A stretch of DNA of 64,000 nucleotides from Bacillus sp. FSL K6-3431 (GTDB taxonomy: Bacteria > Bacillota > Bacilli > Bacillales > Bacillaceae_C). The notes under the pieces were generated by a model. That model worked only from the letters and a program-made list of their open reading frames with translations, ran no database searches and had not been told where the DNA came from. The position numbers and the translations under genes were made by a program. Positions 36,677-45,658 of this stretch are shown here, piece by piece; position 1 is the first letter of the stretch; the number at the start of each line of letters is the position of its first letter. The stretch lies in NCBI RefSeq assembly GCF_038002605.1, contig NZ_JBBOCT010000001.1, positions 4,836,001 to 4,900,000 on the forward strand, given 5' to 3'.

Positions 36677-36699
36677 CGCCATCCTTCGGTGGCGTTTTT
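36677..36699 (+). terminator. Terminator between early and late regions
   Basis: CGCCA-CC / GG-TGGCG hairpin followed by TTTTT, after the late activator gene. The late promoter must lie beyond it or read through. Confidence 0.75.
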
Positions 36700-36767
36700 A
36701 TATGCAGTAAAATAGAGGATTTACACCTTCTGTGGCGAATGATGTCATTATGAGGGGGTGGAATAGG

Positions 36768-36944
36768 ATGAACAGTACTCAGAGAAATCAAAATGACGTT
36801 GTAATGGAGTTAGTTAAGTTGCACATAGATGCGGTTAGAAATAACAGACAACCAGTAACTCCTGAAATGATTGAAGAACTTTACGTTAAATATCACGAAC
36901 TATACAAGGTAACTAATAAAGGCAGGGCGGCATCACAAATGTAA
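36768..36944 (+). CDS. 58-residue phage protein, hypothetical
   Basis: A helical protein from the ATG at 36768 after GGGGGTGG, containing VVMELVKLHIDAVRNNRQPV. It sits between two terminators just before the terminase genes. Role unknown. Confidence 0.55.
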   Translation: MNSTQRNQNDVVMELVKLHIDAVRNNRQPVTPEMIEELYVKYHELYKVTNKGRAASQM

Positions 36945-36953
36945 TTGGTTATT

Positions 36954-36979
36954 AAGCATCTCTTCGGGGGTGCTTTTTC
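36954..36979 (+). terminator. Terminator/attenuator before terminase
   Basis: AAGCA-C / G-TGCTT stem followed by TTTTT, 39 bp before the small terminase start. It may attenuate late transcription. Confidence 0.6.
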
Positions 36980-37017
36980 TATGTCCAAAATAAATATGGG
37001 GGTGGCGGTGATGTGAA

Positions 37018-37881
37018 GTGCCGAATTGGGATGAAATACAAAAAGAGTGGGAAACAACAAGAATTACATTTAAAGATTTAGCTGAGAAACATGGTGTAAA
37101 AGATTCCACTATCAGGAGTAGAAAGAATAGAGAAAAATGGCAACGCAACGATGCAACGCAACGGACTGAAAAAAAGAAGAGTGTTGCAACGAAAAAACAA
37201 CCTAAAGAGCCTATTGTTGAGTCGGGTAATCTGACAGATAAACAAAGGCTTTTTTGCATTTACTACATTAAAAGCTTTAATCAGACGATGGCTGCAATCA
37301 AAGCTGGGTACTCTCCTGACAGGGCTCATGTGACCGGAAGTGAGTTAGTAAGAAATAGTAAGGTTGCAGAAGAGATACGAAGACTTAAAGGCGAAATGCA
37401 ACAAGGCATCTTCATCGATGCAATGGACGTGCTGAATAAATACATTCAGATTGCCTTTGCTGATATTACTGACTATGCGACATTCGGTAAAAAAGAAGTT
37501 CCGGTCATTGGTATGTTTGGTCCTGTAGAAGATGAAGAAGGAAACGTTGTGACAGAGGAAAGAAACTATGTTGATTTCAAGGAATCTTCCATGATTGACG
37601 GCACAATATTAACAGAAGTCAAGCAAGGTAAAGATGGTATATCTGTGAAGCTTGCTGACAAAATGAAAGCTTTAGAGATGTTGTCCAAATACTTTGATCT
37701 CCTATCTGATAACGACAAGAAACGCCTGCAGGAAGAGAAGTTGAAAGCTGAAACAATGAAGATTGCTGCTGAAACGAAAAATGATAAAGGTGGCGAGGGC
37801 AAGACGATCATACTTACTGGTGAAGATGAAATGAGACGAATACTAGCCGAGAAAGCGCGTGAGAATCATGACAGCGATTAG
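37018..37881 (+). CDS. terS: Terminase small subunit
   Basis: A 287-residue DNA-recognition subunit of the packaging motor. N-terminal helix-turn-helix (PNWDEIQKEWETTRITFKDLAEKHGVKDSTIRSRKNRE), then a Terminase_2-type core (LTDKQRLFCIYYIKSFNQTMAAIKAGYSPDRAHVTGSELVRN). GTG start at 37018. It overlaps terL by 14 bp. Confidence 0.9.
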   Translation: MPNWDEIQKEWETTRITFKDLAEKHGVKDSTIRSRKNREKWQRNDATQRTEKKKSVATKKQPKEPIVESGNLTDKQRLFCIYYIKSFNQTMAAIKAGYSPDRAHVTGSELVRNSKVAEEIRRLKGEMQQGIFIDAMDVLNKYIQIAFADITDYATFGKKEVPVIGMFGPVEDEEGNVVTEERNYVDFKESSMIDGTILTEVKQGKDGISVKLADKMKALEMLSKYFDLLSDNDKKRLQEEKLKAETMKIAAETKNDKGGEGKTIILTGEDEMRRILAEKARENHDSD

Positions 37882-39187
37882 TGAAGCTTATAACGTCGTT
37901 AACGTGCTGGACTTGATCAATGAGAACTTTTACGATCTATGGCTTGCTGAACAATCTCATGTGATTGCTAAAGGTGGACGTTCTTCCATGAAGTCGTCTG
38001 TTATCAGTCTTGACCTTGTTAAAATCAAGATGCAAGAGCCGATGTCTAACATCATTTGTATGCGAAAAGTAGCTAATACGCTTTACAAGTCGGTTTATAG
38101 TCAAATTAGATGGGCACTCTCGTTGATGGGCGTTGCTGATGAATTTACATTTGGTAAAAGTCCGATGGAAATCATTCATAAGGAATGGGGTACTGGCTTC
38201 TATTTCAGCGGTGTGGATGAACCAGAGAAACTAAAGTCTATGAAAATACCTGTCGGCTATGTTCGTGCCTTGTGGTACGAGGAATTAGCTGAATTCGCGG
38301 GTGTTGAGGATATTGACGTTGTTGAAGATACATTTATACGGGAAGATTTGCCTGATGGAAAAGAAGTTAGGGTGTACTTCTCCTATAACCCACCTAGAAA
38401 TCCATATAATTGGATTAATGAATGGGTAGATGGTAAATCCGGTGACGATGATTATTTTGTCCATCATTCAACATATTTGGAAGATCAGAAAGGTTTTCTA
38501 TCACGACAGCTCATAAGAAAGATTGAGAAGTATAAAGAAAATGATGAGGATTATTACAATTGGATGTATTTGGGCCATGTAATCGGAATGGGCGACAATG
38601 TTTACAACATGAACCTATTCAAAGATATTACTGAGCTACCAAGTGACGATAGACTGATTGGTTTGTATTATGCGACTGATACAGGGCATCAGGCATCAGC
38701 GACAGTTCATCTTTGTTTTGGATTAACCGCAAAGGGCAATGTTATTTTGCTAGATACCTATTATTATTCTCCTGCTGGGCGAGTCGTTAAGAAAGCACCT
38801 AGCCAATTAGCGAAGGAATTGAACGACTTCATTACAAGGACAGGCAAGATGTATAAAGTGCCTATCGTGAAGCGTACAATCGATTCGGCAGAAGGCGGGA
38901 TAAGGAATCAGTATTTCCTTGACTACGGCATTCGTCTTCATCCAGTAGCGAAAAAGAAGAAGATGGATATGATCGATCCTGTGCATGATTTATTAGCGCA
39001 AGGTCGATTTTTTTATATGGATATCGAAAGCAACAAGATATTTATCGAAGAGCATCGTAAGTTTCAGTGGGATGCGAAAACGTTAGATAGCAGTGAACCG
39101 AAAGTGGTAGAGGTAGATGATCATTCGTGTGATGCCTTTATTTACTTTGTAATTGATAATCTTCGAGAGTTACGGCTGAAATACTAG
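37868..39187 (+). CDS. terL: Terminase large subunit (PBSX family)
   Basis: A 439-residue packaging ATPase and nuclease. P-loop-like GGRSSMKSSV near residue 40, Walker B LWYEELAEF near 140, and the nuclease half with acidic residues in YYATDTGHQASATVHL, RTIDSAEGG and DDHSCDAFIYFVIDNL. Start ATG at 37868. The family goes with headful packaging in related phages. Confidence 0.9.
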   Translation: MTAISEAYNVVNVLDLINENFYDLWLAEQSHVIAKGGRSSMKSSVISLDLVKIKMQEPMSNIICMRKVANTLYKSVYSQIRWALSLMGVADEFTFGKSPMEIIHKEWGTGFYFSGVDEPEKLKSMKIPVGYVRALWYEELAEFAGVEDIDVVEDTFIREDLPDGKEVRVYFSYNPPRNPYNWINEWVDGKSGDDDYFVHHSTYLEDQKGFLSRQLIRKIEKYKENDEDYYNWMYLGHVIGMGDNVYNMNLFKDITELPSDDRLIGLYYATDTGHQASATVHLCFGLTAKGNVILLDTYYYSPAGRVVKKAPSQLAKELNDFITRTGKMYKVPIVKRTIDSAEGGIRNQYFLDYGIRLHPVAKKKKMDMIDPVHDLLAQGRFFYMDIESNKIFIEEHRKFQWDAKTLDSSEPKVVEVDDHSCDAFIYFVIDNLRELRLKY

Positions 39188-39199
39188 GAGGTGCAAGCC

Positions 39200-40696
39200 T
39201 TGTTCAATGGTATCAAGAATTTTATACAGAAAGTAGGTGTGAAATTGGGTCTTATTAAAGCGTTAGAGAACGTTCAATCTCATAAGAGGGTAAATGTATC
39301 AGGCGACTATTACGAGTCGTTAGCAATGAACAAGGCGATTTACAAGGGATTTTACGACAAGTGGCATCGACTGACTTATCTTAATTCAAATAGAGAAACG
39401 AAGAATAGAGAGATGTTGACACTCGGCATGGGTAAGATGTCAGCGCAGAAGATGGCTCAGATCGTCTTCAATGAAAATTGTGAGATTGAAATTGCCGAGG
39501 AAAATAAGGCAGCGCGAGAATTCATCGAAGAAACGTTTGATTACAATAACTTCTATCGTGAGTTTCAGCGTTATCTTGAATACATGTTTGCTCTTGGTGG
39601 TATGGCAGCTAAGGTCTACGTGACAGGTGGTAAAGTAAAAATAGCTTATGCATTAGCGGATGCTTTCTTTCCCTTATCTAACGATAGCGAAAACGTAGAT
39701 GAAGCACTCTTTATAAACCAGTTCCAAAAAGATGATAAATATTACACCTTGCTAGAGTGGAACGAATGGGAAAAAGATGTCTATGTAATCACCAATGAGT
39801 TGTATGTTTCCGAGGTGAGTGGAGAACTAGGGCGCCCAACAAAGTTATCTAGCTTATATCCTGACTTACAAGAGCGTACTACCCTTAATAACTTAACTAG
39901 ACCGTTATTCGTATACTTCAAGCCGAACATAGCAAACAACATTGAATTAACAAGTCCATTAGGTATCAGTATCTTTGCTAATGCCTACGATACGATGAAG
40001 CAGCTTGATTACATGTTCGACTTTTATCATCAGGAATTCAGGCTAGGCAAGCGCAGGATCGCGGTACCTGCTGAAATGTTAAAAACATTCTATGACGAAG
40101 CAGGACAGGCGCATGTTTTCTTTGACAGTGAAGAAGAAGTATTCCAACAAATGAACATGGACACACAGATAGAGCCTAAAGATTTAACTGTTGATATTCG
40201 GGCAGATGAAATCATTGCATCCATTAACGCTATGTTAGATATCTTTGCAAAACAAATCGGATTCAGCACGGGTTCATTTACGTTTGATGGAAAAAGCATG
40301 AAGACGGCTACGGAAGTTATTAGCGAAAATAGTGATACCTACCAAACACGAAACAGTCATATATCCATTGTTGAGCAAGGAATCAAGGATTTAATCATAT
40401 CCATTATTGAAATTGGATGGGCACATGACATATTCAAAGGCGAGATCAAACGTGAAGAAATCGGCATTAACTTTGATGATTCCATTGCTACTGATAGAAA
40501 CGAGCAGCTGAACTTCTACATCAAGATTAAGAGTGCGGGATTTATGCCGGACCTAGAAATCATTCAAAGGCTATTTAAGGTATCTGAGGATACTGCAAAA
40601 GAGTGGATTGCTATGAAAAATGCTGAGGAAAATGAGAGGTCACCGGACTTGGATGTATTAAAGAGCAACATCACCATGTTTGGTGCAGAGGAGTGA
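39200..40696 (+). CDS. Portal protein (A118/SPP1-like)
   Basis: A 498-residue ring-forming head-vertex protein. Recognisable by AREFIEETFDYNNFYREFQRYLEYMFALGGMAAKVYV, SPLGISIFANAYDTMKQLDYMFDFYHQEF and GSFTFDGKSMKTATEVISENSDTYQTRNSH. TTG start at 39200, 6 nt after AGGAGGTG; the GTG at 39191 lies inside that site. Confidence 0.88.
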   Translation: MFNGIKNFIQKVGVKLGLIKALENVQSHKRVNVSGDYYESLAMNKAIYKGFYDKWHRLTYLNSNRETKNREMLTLGMGKMSAQKMAQIVFNENCEIEIAEENKAAREFIEETFDYNNFYREFQRYLEYMFALGGMAAKVYVTGGKVKIAYALADAFFPLSNDSENVDEALFINQFQKDDKYYTLLEWNEWEKDVYVITNELYVSEVSGELGRPTKLSSLYPDLQERTTLNNLTRPLFVYFKPNIANNIELTSPLGISIFANAYDTMKQLDYMFDFYHQEFRLGKRRIAVPAEMLKTFYDEAGQAHVFFDSEEEVFQQMNMDTQIEPKDLTVDIRADEIIASINAMLDIFAKQIGFSTGSFTFDGKSMKTATEVISENSDTYQTRNSHISIVEQGIKDLIISIIEIGWAHDIFKGEIKREEIGINFDDSIATDRNEQLNFYIKIKSAGFMPDLEIIQRLFKVSEDTAKEWIAMKNAEENERSPDLDVLKSNITMFGAEE

Positions 40697-40700
40697 TTAA

Positions 40701-41819
40701 GTGTCAGATATCACACCGCATCAACTCAATCTTTATACAGCCCAAGTAACTGATATCTATGTTGCCCTCGAAGATGAAATATTCCTGATGGTAGCAAGGC
40801 GATTGAAAACCAATCCTGCTCACGGTAAGGATTACGTCCTACAATGGCAGATTGATAAGATGCAGCAACTTAGAATGCTTAATACCGACACGATCAAAGC
40901 ACTCTCGAAAGCTACTGGACTATCAACCAAAGCGATTAGGAAAGCCGTTAAGGATGTTGGCTTTGATACTATATCCGGTGTTGATGAAGAGTTGAAAGAA
41001 GCATTCAAAAAGCTTGAACAACCTACTCAGATTGATGCAGTGCTTGAAAGTTTCGTGAAACAGGCTTTTCGTGAAGTTGATAACTTTGTTAATCAGACAT
41101 TGATTACTACTAACTACGGTGAAGGCAAGGTCACTCAGATGTATCGTAAGATCATCGAGGAAACCACATCTAAGGTGTTGGCGGGAACAAAGACTATCAA
41201 TCAAGCTACGGCTGAAACGGTGATCAAGTGGTCGAATAGAGGTATTGAGACTGCTTTTATTGATAAAGGCGGTCATGTTTGGGGAATGGAACGCTATGTG
41301 GACACGGTTATTCGTTCTACTGTTAATAATACCTACAATGAGTTGCGGCTCTCGAGGATGGATGAATACGGTGTTGATTTGGTGCTTGTAAATAGCTATC
41401 CAGATGCAAGGGAAGCTTGTTCTGCTATACAGGGCAAAGTGGCATCTATGAGTAATCCTTCTGGGCATCCGGATTATCCAAGCATTTATGATTTTGGCTA
41501 TGGGACACCGTCCGGAATCCGAGGAATTAATTGTAGACATATTTTATATCCCTTTGTCGAAGGCTTGAACACTAATAACCAAACTCAATACGATCCACAA
41601 GAAGCATATGAACGCGGGAAGGTTGTTCAGAAGCAAAGACATTACGAACGGCAAATAAGGGAGTCTAAACGATCATTGAAGCTTGCCGAGGAAATTGGAG
41701 ATGAAGATACTATCCAAAAGTACAAGCGACAGGTTAGTGCTAGGCAAGCAAGGATGAGGGAATTTATCAAAGAGAATGATTTGCCGAGAAGATATGATAA
41801 GGAACGTGTAATTAAATAA
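40701..41819 (+). CDS. Minor capsid protein (Phage_min_cap2/head morphogenesis)
   Basis: A 372-residue capsid-associated protein with the motif region YPDAREACSAIQGK, then PSGIRGINCRHILYPFVEG, as in A118-type minor capsid proteins. GTG start at 40701 after GGAGTG. Basic coiled-coil C-terminus. Confidence 0.85.
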   Translation: MSDITPHQLNLYTAQVTDIYVALEDEIFLMVARRLKTNPAHGKDYVLQWQIDKMQQLRMLNTDTIKALSKATGLSTKAIRKAVKDVGFDTISGVDEELKEAFKKLEQPTQIDAVLESFVKQAFREVDNFVNQTLITTNYGEGKVTQMYRKIIEETTSKVLAGTKTINQATAETVIKWSNRGIETAFIDKGGHVWGMERYVDTVIRSTVNNTYNELRLSRMDEYGVDLVLVNSYPDAREACSAIQGKVASMSNPSGHPDYPSIYDFGYGTPSGIRGINCRHILYPFVEGLNTNNQTQYDPQEAYERGKVVQKQRHYERQIRESKRSLKLAEEIGDEDTIQKYKRQVSARQARMREFIKENDLPRRYDKERVIK

Positions 41820-41836
41820 AAGGAGGGTTAAACGCT

Positions 41837-41980
41837 ATGGAACAGATTAAATGGTACCTAAAACAGCTATTGCCATTAACATACCGTACGAAGTACGAAG
41901 AAGATGGCAAGAAACACTTTGTTGTATGGAAAATGTGGTTTGGACGTTGCTATTCTATTGATGATTATATTATCGAGTAG
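41837..41980 (+). CDS. 47-residue phage protein, hypothetical
   Basis: It starts MEQIKWYLKQLLPLTYRTKY and ends SIDDYIIE. AGGAGGG lies upstream. A short protein between minor capsid and scaffold genes; no family assigned. Confidence 0.6.
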   Translation: MEQIKWYLKQLLPLTYRTKYEEDGKKHFVVWKMWFGRCYSIDDYIIE

Positions 41981-42132
41981 GAAGGGGTGATCCACATCTC
42001 GTTGGTAGCACACGTTAGCTACTTGTCTTTAAGCAATAGACATTAAACAGGCTTATTTGTCGTTCGTACAACGTTAATGTACAACCTTTCGTGGACTCGA
42101 CCACGTAAATAAATGTAAGGGAGCAATGAATC
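41981..42132 (+). other. Folded leader before the scaffold gene
   Basis: A 152-bp gap in an otherwise gapless late operon. It contains GTAGC / GCTAC, GTAC / GTAC and CGTGG / CCACG inverted repeats, the last at about 42088-42104. No T run, so not a simple terminator. Perhaps an mRNA processing or stability element that raises scaffold and capsid output. Confidence 0.35.
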
Positions 42133-42738
42133 ATGAATAGAGAGTTTTTAAAAGGCTTAGGTTTAACTGATGAACAGATTGACAAGGCGATGATTGAACA
42201 TGGTAAAACGGTCAATAAAACGAAAGAGGATCTGACTAGTGCACAGTCTGAAAGGGACTCTTTGAAAGTGCAGTTGACTGAACGTGATACTCAGCTTGAA
42301 ACCTTGAAAACAAAGGCAGCCGGAAACGAGGATTTAACTGCTGAAATTGAACGCCTAAAAGGTGAGAACTCAACAGCAACTGCTGAATTACAAGCGAAAT
42401 TAGACAAGCAAGCATTTGATTTTAGCTTAGAAAAGTCATTGACTGCTGCTAAAGTCCGTAACCCTAAAGCTGTAAAAGCGTTGCTCGATACTGAGAAAAT
42501 CAAGCTAGATGGCGAAAAGCTATTGAACTTGGATGATCAGCTAGAAGCGTTGAAAGCTAGTGATGCTTATTTGTTTGAGGAAGAGCAGCAACAGGGCGGT
42601 AAGCCTTCATTTACAACTGGGCAACATCAAACAGGTGGCGGTATCGCAACAGGTGATTTCGCTAAAATGACATATTCAGAAAGACTAAAACTAAAACAGG
42701 AAAACCCGACACAGTATGATAGCTTGGTCGGAAATTAG
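42133..42738 (+). CDS. Scaffold protein (GP20 type)
   Basis: A 201-residue capsid assembly scaffold. N-terminal MNREFLKGLGLTDEQIDKAM, long coiled coil (about 25-100), then a C-terminal capsid-binding part, the usual layout of phage minor structural GP20 proteins. AAGGGAG precedes ATG. It sits directly before the capsid gene. Confidence 0.88.
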   Translation: MNREFLKGLGLTDEQIDKAMIEHGKTVNKTKEDLTSAQSERDSLKVQLTERDTQLETLKTKAAGNEDLTAEIERLKGENSTATAELQAKLDKQAFDFSLEKSLTAAKVRNPKAVKALLDTEKIKLDGEKLLNLDDQLEALKASDAYLFEEEQQQGGKPSFTTGQHQTGGGIATGDFAKMTYSERLKLKQENPTQYDSLVGN

Positions 42739-42750
42739 GAGGAATGAATA

Positions 42751-43593
42751 ATGAATAAAGATAAAATGTTAAGACTGAACATCCAATTTTTTGCTACAAC
42801 TAAAATTGCGGATCTTATTAACCCGGAAGTAATGGGGGATATGGTATCAGCGGAACTACCAAATATGATTAAGTTCCAAGGAGTAGCGCCCATTGATAGC
42901 ACTCTACAAGGGCAACCAGGTTCCACGATTACACTACCTAAATATGCTTACATTGGTGATGCTACAGTTGTTGCGGAAGGTGCGGCAATTGATTACACCA
43001 AACTTGAAACATCTACTGCTCAACACACGATCCACAAAGTTGCTAAAGGCGTTGAATTAACGGATGAAGCTGTATTGAGTGGATATGGTGATCCAATCGG
43101 TGAAGCTACTCGCCAAATCGCTATGTCAATTGCATCAAGAATCGATAATGAGACATTAGATGCACTGAAAACAGCACCATTGAGCGTTGAAGTAGAATCA
43201 ATTGACCCTGGGGTAATTGATTCTATTGAGGGTGTGTTTGACGATGAAGACGAGAGCACTGGTGTTCTTTTTGTGAATCCTAAAGATGCTTCAAAGCTTC
43301 GTGCAGCCGCAGGCGTTGATTGGACTCGTGCATCTGAATTAGGAGACAACATCCTTATTAAAGGAGCGTTCGGAGAGATCCTTGGATGGTTGCTAATTCG
43401 TACGAAAAAGCTTGAAGAGGGAGAAGCTATCGCGGTTAAGGCAGGGGCAGCTAAAACTTACTTAAAGCGCGGTCTTAATCCAGAGTCAGCACGTGACATT
43501 GATCATAAATTAACTAAATTCAACGCGGATCAGCACTTTGTTGTTGGTCTTATTGATGATAGCAAGGTTGTAAAAGTCACTGTCGCGCCCTAA
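42751..43593 (+). CDS. Major capsid protein (short form)
   Basis: A 280-residue HK97-fold capsid subunit: TKIADLINPEVMGDMVSAELPNM, GQPGSTITLPKYAYIGDATVVAEGAAI, IHKVAKGVELTDEAVLSGYGDPIGEATRQIAMSIASRIDNE. AGGAGG precedes ATG. The gene ends GCG-CCC-TAA, a shift-prone site; a second product with 18 more residues is predicted. Confidence 0.92.
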   Translation: MNKDKMLRLNIQFFATTKIADLINPEVMGDMVSAELPNMIKFQGVAPIDSTLQGQPGSTITLPKYAYIGDATVVAEGAAIDYTKLETSTAQHTIHKVAKGVELTDEAVLSGYGDPIGEATRQIAMSIASRIDNETLDALKTAPLSVEVESIDPGVIDSIEGVFDDEDESTGVLFVNPKDASKLRAAAGVDWTRASELGDNILIKGAFGEILGWLLIRTKKLEEGEAIAVKAGAAKTYLKRGLNPESARDIDHKLTKFNADQHFVVGLIDDSKVVKVTVAP

Positions 43594-43648
43594 TGGGCCC
43601 GTTCCAATCGGGCAAGCTGAAATAGGCAAAGACTTCATTGTCAGTTAG
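43588..43648 (+). promoter_or_regulatory. Predicted +1 frameshift site and C-terminal extension of the capsid protein
   Basis: At CCC-TAA the Pro tRNA can slip from CCC to CCT (43589-43591); reading then continues AAT-GGG to TAG at 43646-43648. The extension after Pro280 is NGPVPIGQAEIGKDFIVS, giving a 298-residue form. A GCCCG / CGGGC hairpin (43597-43601 / 43609-43613) starts 3 nt after the stop codon. The tail tube gene has the same layout. Listeria phage PSA is known for this type of +1 shift in capsid and tail genes. Confidence 0.8.
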
Positions 43649-43659
43649 GAGGTTAATAA

Positions 43660-44055
43660 ATGCCTTATTTAACGTACGAAGAATATGAAAATATAACCCT
43701 ATCTGATATGGACGTGGTTGAATTTGATAAATTATTACCCCGTGCGAGTGGCGTTATAGATAACGTCACTCGTAATTTTTATCAATTTAACGACTTAGAA
43801 ACAGATAATCCATTCAGAAAAAGGAAATTCAAATCCGCATTGGCTTTCCAGATCGAATATTTCCATGATGTGGGCGCTGTAACATCAGAGGGTATCAATA
43901 GCCCTCAAAGTGTGACAATCGGCAGGACAAGCGTTTCTAGTGGCTCACGTGGTAGTGTTCAGCAACAAGAGTCAACCAATAAACTAGTTTCACAGGATGC
44001 CCTCTTATTCCTTGAAGGAACAGGGCTTCTTTATCGTGGAATTGGGGTGATCTAA
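43660..44055 (+). CDS. Head-tail connector protein
   Basis: A 131-residue protein starting MPYLTYEEYENITLSDMDVV, with helices like SPP1 gp15-type adaptors that bind the portal ring. TTAGGAGG precedes ATG. First gene after the capsid in the usual connector position. Confidence 0.75.
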   Translation: MPYLTYEEYENITLSDMDVVEFDKLLPRASGVIDNVTRNFYQFNDLETDNPFRKRKFKSALAFQIEYFHDVGAVTSEGINSPQSVTIGRTSVSSGSRGSVQQQESTNKLVSQDALLFLEGTGLLYRGIGVI

Positions 44056-44411
44056 TGCGGATTGGTCCATTGCCTAAAAAGTGGTTGATCCACAGCATCG
44101 TATACAAAGGGTTCACTGGTAAGAAAGACGACTTTGGTAAGCCTGTATATGATCCACCAATCACTATCGAGTATGTACGCTATGATGAATCGTCTGTATT
44201 CAGCCGTGACAATACACAAACGAAGATTTTAGCTGATGGTGTCATATTCGTTGATACTACCCACAGCAAGCCTATTCCGGTGTTTAAAGAAGAATCTAAA
44301 ATCACGTTTAATGATGGGGTAAAAGACAGGGAACTTACATTAAAGAAGATCGTTCCTTGCTATTATCCCAATCAGAACAAGGTTCATCACTACGAACTGG
44401 AAGTGATTTAA
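44055..44411 (+). CDS. Minor capsid/connector protein 1
   Basis: A 118-residue beta-rich protein (YKGFTGKKDDFGKPVYDPPITIEYVRYDESSVFSRDNTQTKILADGVIFVD) of the Minor_capsid_1 type, probably a head-completion stopper. One-base stop/start overlap with the preceding gene. Confidence 0.75.
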   Translation: MRIGPLPKKWLIHSIVYKGFTGKKDDFGKPVYDPPITIEYVRYDESSVFSRDNTQTKILADGVIFVDTTHSKPIPVFKEESKITFNDGVKDRELTLKKIVPCYYPNQNKVHHYELEVI

Positions 44412-44740
44412 TGGCCATCAAAGTAAAGTTCAAATCTGATCTTGATGGAGTTAAAAGAAAAGCTTCTGACATGGTGAAGCAAGGTCAATACGCCTTTGCT
44501 AATCAGGTACTTGCGGATAGTAATATTTATGCGCCAATGCTTTCAAGTGATTTGCGTAATCAATCTAGTATTGCATTAGATGGTAAATCAATCATCTGGA
44601 ACGCTCCATATGCAAGGCGGCAGTATTACAATTATGGCGCTAAATTCACGACGCCTGGCACTGGACCCAAATGGGATGTGAAGGCTCAGGCTATCCACGG
44701 TGCATCATGGCAGGAAATTGTAAAGAAGGCGATGAAATGA
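44411..44740 (+). CDS. Minor capsid/connector protein 2
   Basis: A 109-residue protein from the ATG at 44411, which overlaps the previous stop. KVKFKSDLDGVKRKASDMVKQGQYAFANQVLADSNIYAPMLSSDLRNQS and a final KWDVKAQAIHGASWQEIVKKAMK are typical of Minor_capsid_2. Likely neck or tail-joining component. Confidence 0.75.
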   Translation: MAIKVKFKSDLDGVKRKASDMVKQGQYAFANQVLADSNIYAPMLSSDLRNQSSIALDGKSIIWNAPYARRQYYNYGAKFTTPGTGPKWDVKAQAIHGASWQEIVKKAMK

Positions 44741-45153
44741 CAACGGAACTAAAAGAACTGGATTTTATGCAAAAACTTAATCAAAAGATTAATAGTCTTG
44801 GTCTATACGCTGATTCTTTCATCGGTGTGCTTGGTGACGGTGAAAACTTATCCATTGTGGCTATGCCTGGTGGTGCTGAGGTCGAGTATATGGGTGGCAT
44901 GCGGGATAAAGATTATCAAGTCCAAGTTAATGCCAAGAGCATAGATCAACTAAATTGCATCAACGCGTTGACTTATATTTATCAGACGCTTGAAAACTTG
45001 ACTGATCTACCAAGTAGTAATGATAGCTACGAATTTAATAAAATATCCACTCAATCCCTGCCCTCTCTTGTTACGCAAGATGAACAGGGTTTTTATGTTT
45101 ATGCATTATCCATTTCAGCAAAAATCACAATTTATAAAGGGGTTGTTCAATAA
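44737..45153 (+). CDS. Minor capsid/tail terminator protein 3
   Basis: A 138-residue protein from the ATG at 44737 (ATGA overlap). MQKLNQKINSLGLYADSFIG, then DKDYQVQVNAKSIDQLNCINALTYIYQTLENL, matches the Minor_capsid_3 family. It sits where tail terminators lie, just before the tail tube gene. Confidence 0.72.
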   Translation: MTTELKELDFMQKLNQKINSLGLYADSFIGVLGDGENLSIVAMPGGAEVEYMGGMRDKDYQVQVNAKSIDQLNCINALTYIYQTLENLTDLPSSNDSYEFNKISTQSLPSLVTQDEQGFYVYALSISAKITIYKGVVQ

Positions 45154-45590
45154 TGGCAAGAAAAAAGAATGCACTGACAGAATACTACGTGGCGCCTATG
45201 CCTATCGCTGATGAAGAACCAGAATACAACGAGTTAGCGGATTGGATTTCCTCTGTTAATGATGATACAGACGAAGAATCAGAAGACACTGGATACTATA
45301 GTGGTGACGGAACGCCTGAAACGGATGTTATTTCTGTTAAAAAGAAATACACGTTTGAGGGTCTTTACGATGAAACTAATCCAGCTATGAAATTTATTGC
45401 GGGGTTAGAATTTGTGACTGGTGAAGAACGTAAAATCATGTTTAAGCAAGTTAGAACGGACGGAAAAACCCTCGAAGGTCCAGCGACTGTAACAGAACCA
45501 AAGGTAACAGGTGGAGAAGCTACGGTGTACGCTCCATTCAGCTGTGCTATCGCTTGGAATAAAAAGCCGACTGAAACAACAACGCCCTGA
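45153..45590 (+). CDS. Major tail tube protein (short form)
   Basis: A 145-residue tail tube subunit (TYEGLYDETNPAMKF-like region at EGLYDETNPAMKFIAGLE, then GEERKIMFKQVRTDGKTLEGPATVTEPKVTGGEATVYAPFSCAIAW). Its ATG overlaps the previous stop. It ends ACG-CCC-TGA, a +1 shift site like that of the capsid gene. Confidence 0.82.
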   Translation: MARKKNALTEYYVAPMPIADEEPEYNELADWISSVNDDTDEESEDTGYYSGDGTPETDVISVKKKYTFEGLYDETNPAMKFIAGLEFVTGEERKIMFKQVRTDGKTLEGPATVTEPKVTGGEATVYAPFSCAIAWNKKPTETTTP

Positions 45591-45645
45591 TGCGCCCCAA
45601 GCAATAGGGGCAGCGACGATAGGCACAAATTTAATAATTAGTTAG
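45585..45645 (+). promoter_or_regulatory. Predicted +1 frameshift site and C-terminal extension of the tail tube protein
   Basis: At CCC-TGA, slippage to CCT (45586-45588) continues as GAT-GCG to TAG at 45643-45645. The extension after Pro145 is DAPQAIGAATIGTNLIIS, giving 163 residues. It aligns without gaps to the capsid extension (9 of 19 identical, counting the Pro). A GCCCC / GGGGC hairpin (45594-45598 / 45607-45611) starts 3 nt after the stop codon, as in the capsid gene. Confidence 0.8.
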
Positions 45646-45658
45646 GAGATGTATATAA

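Noticed and set aside
40923..41540. 205-residue leftward open frame
   Set aside because: Lies fully antisense to the minor capsid gene, has no ribosome binding site and unnatural composition.
41990..42045. Leader peptide gene in the gap before scaffold
   Set aside because: A GTG or ATC could start a roughly 16-19 residue frame, but it is too short and has no independent support.
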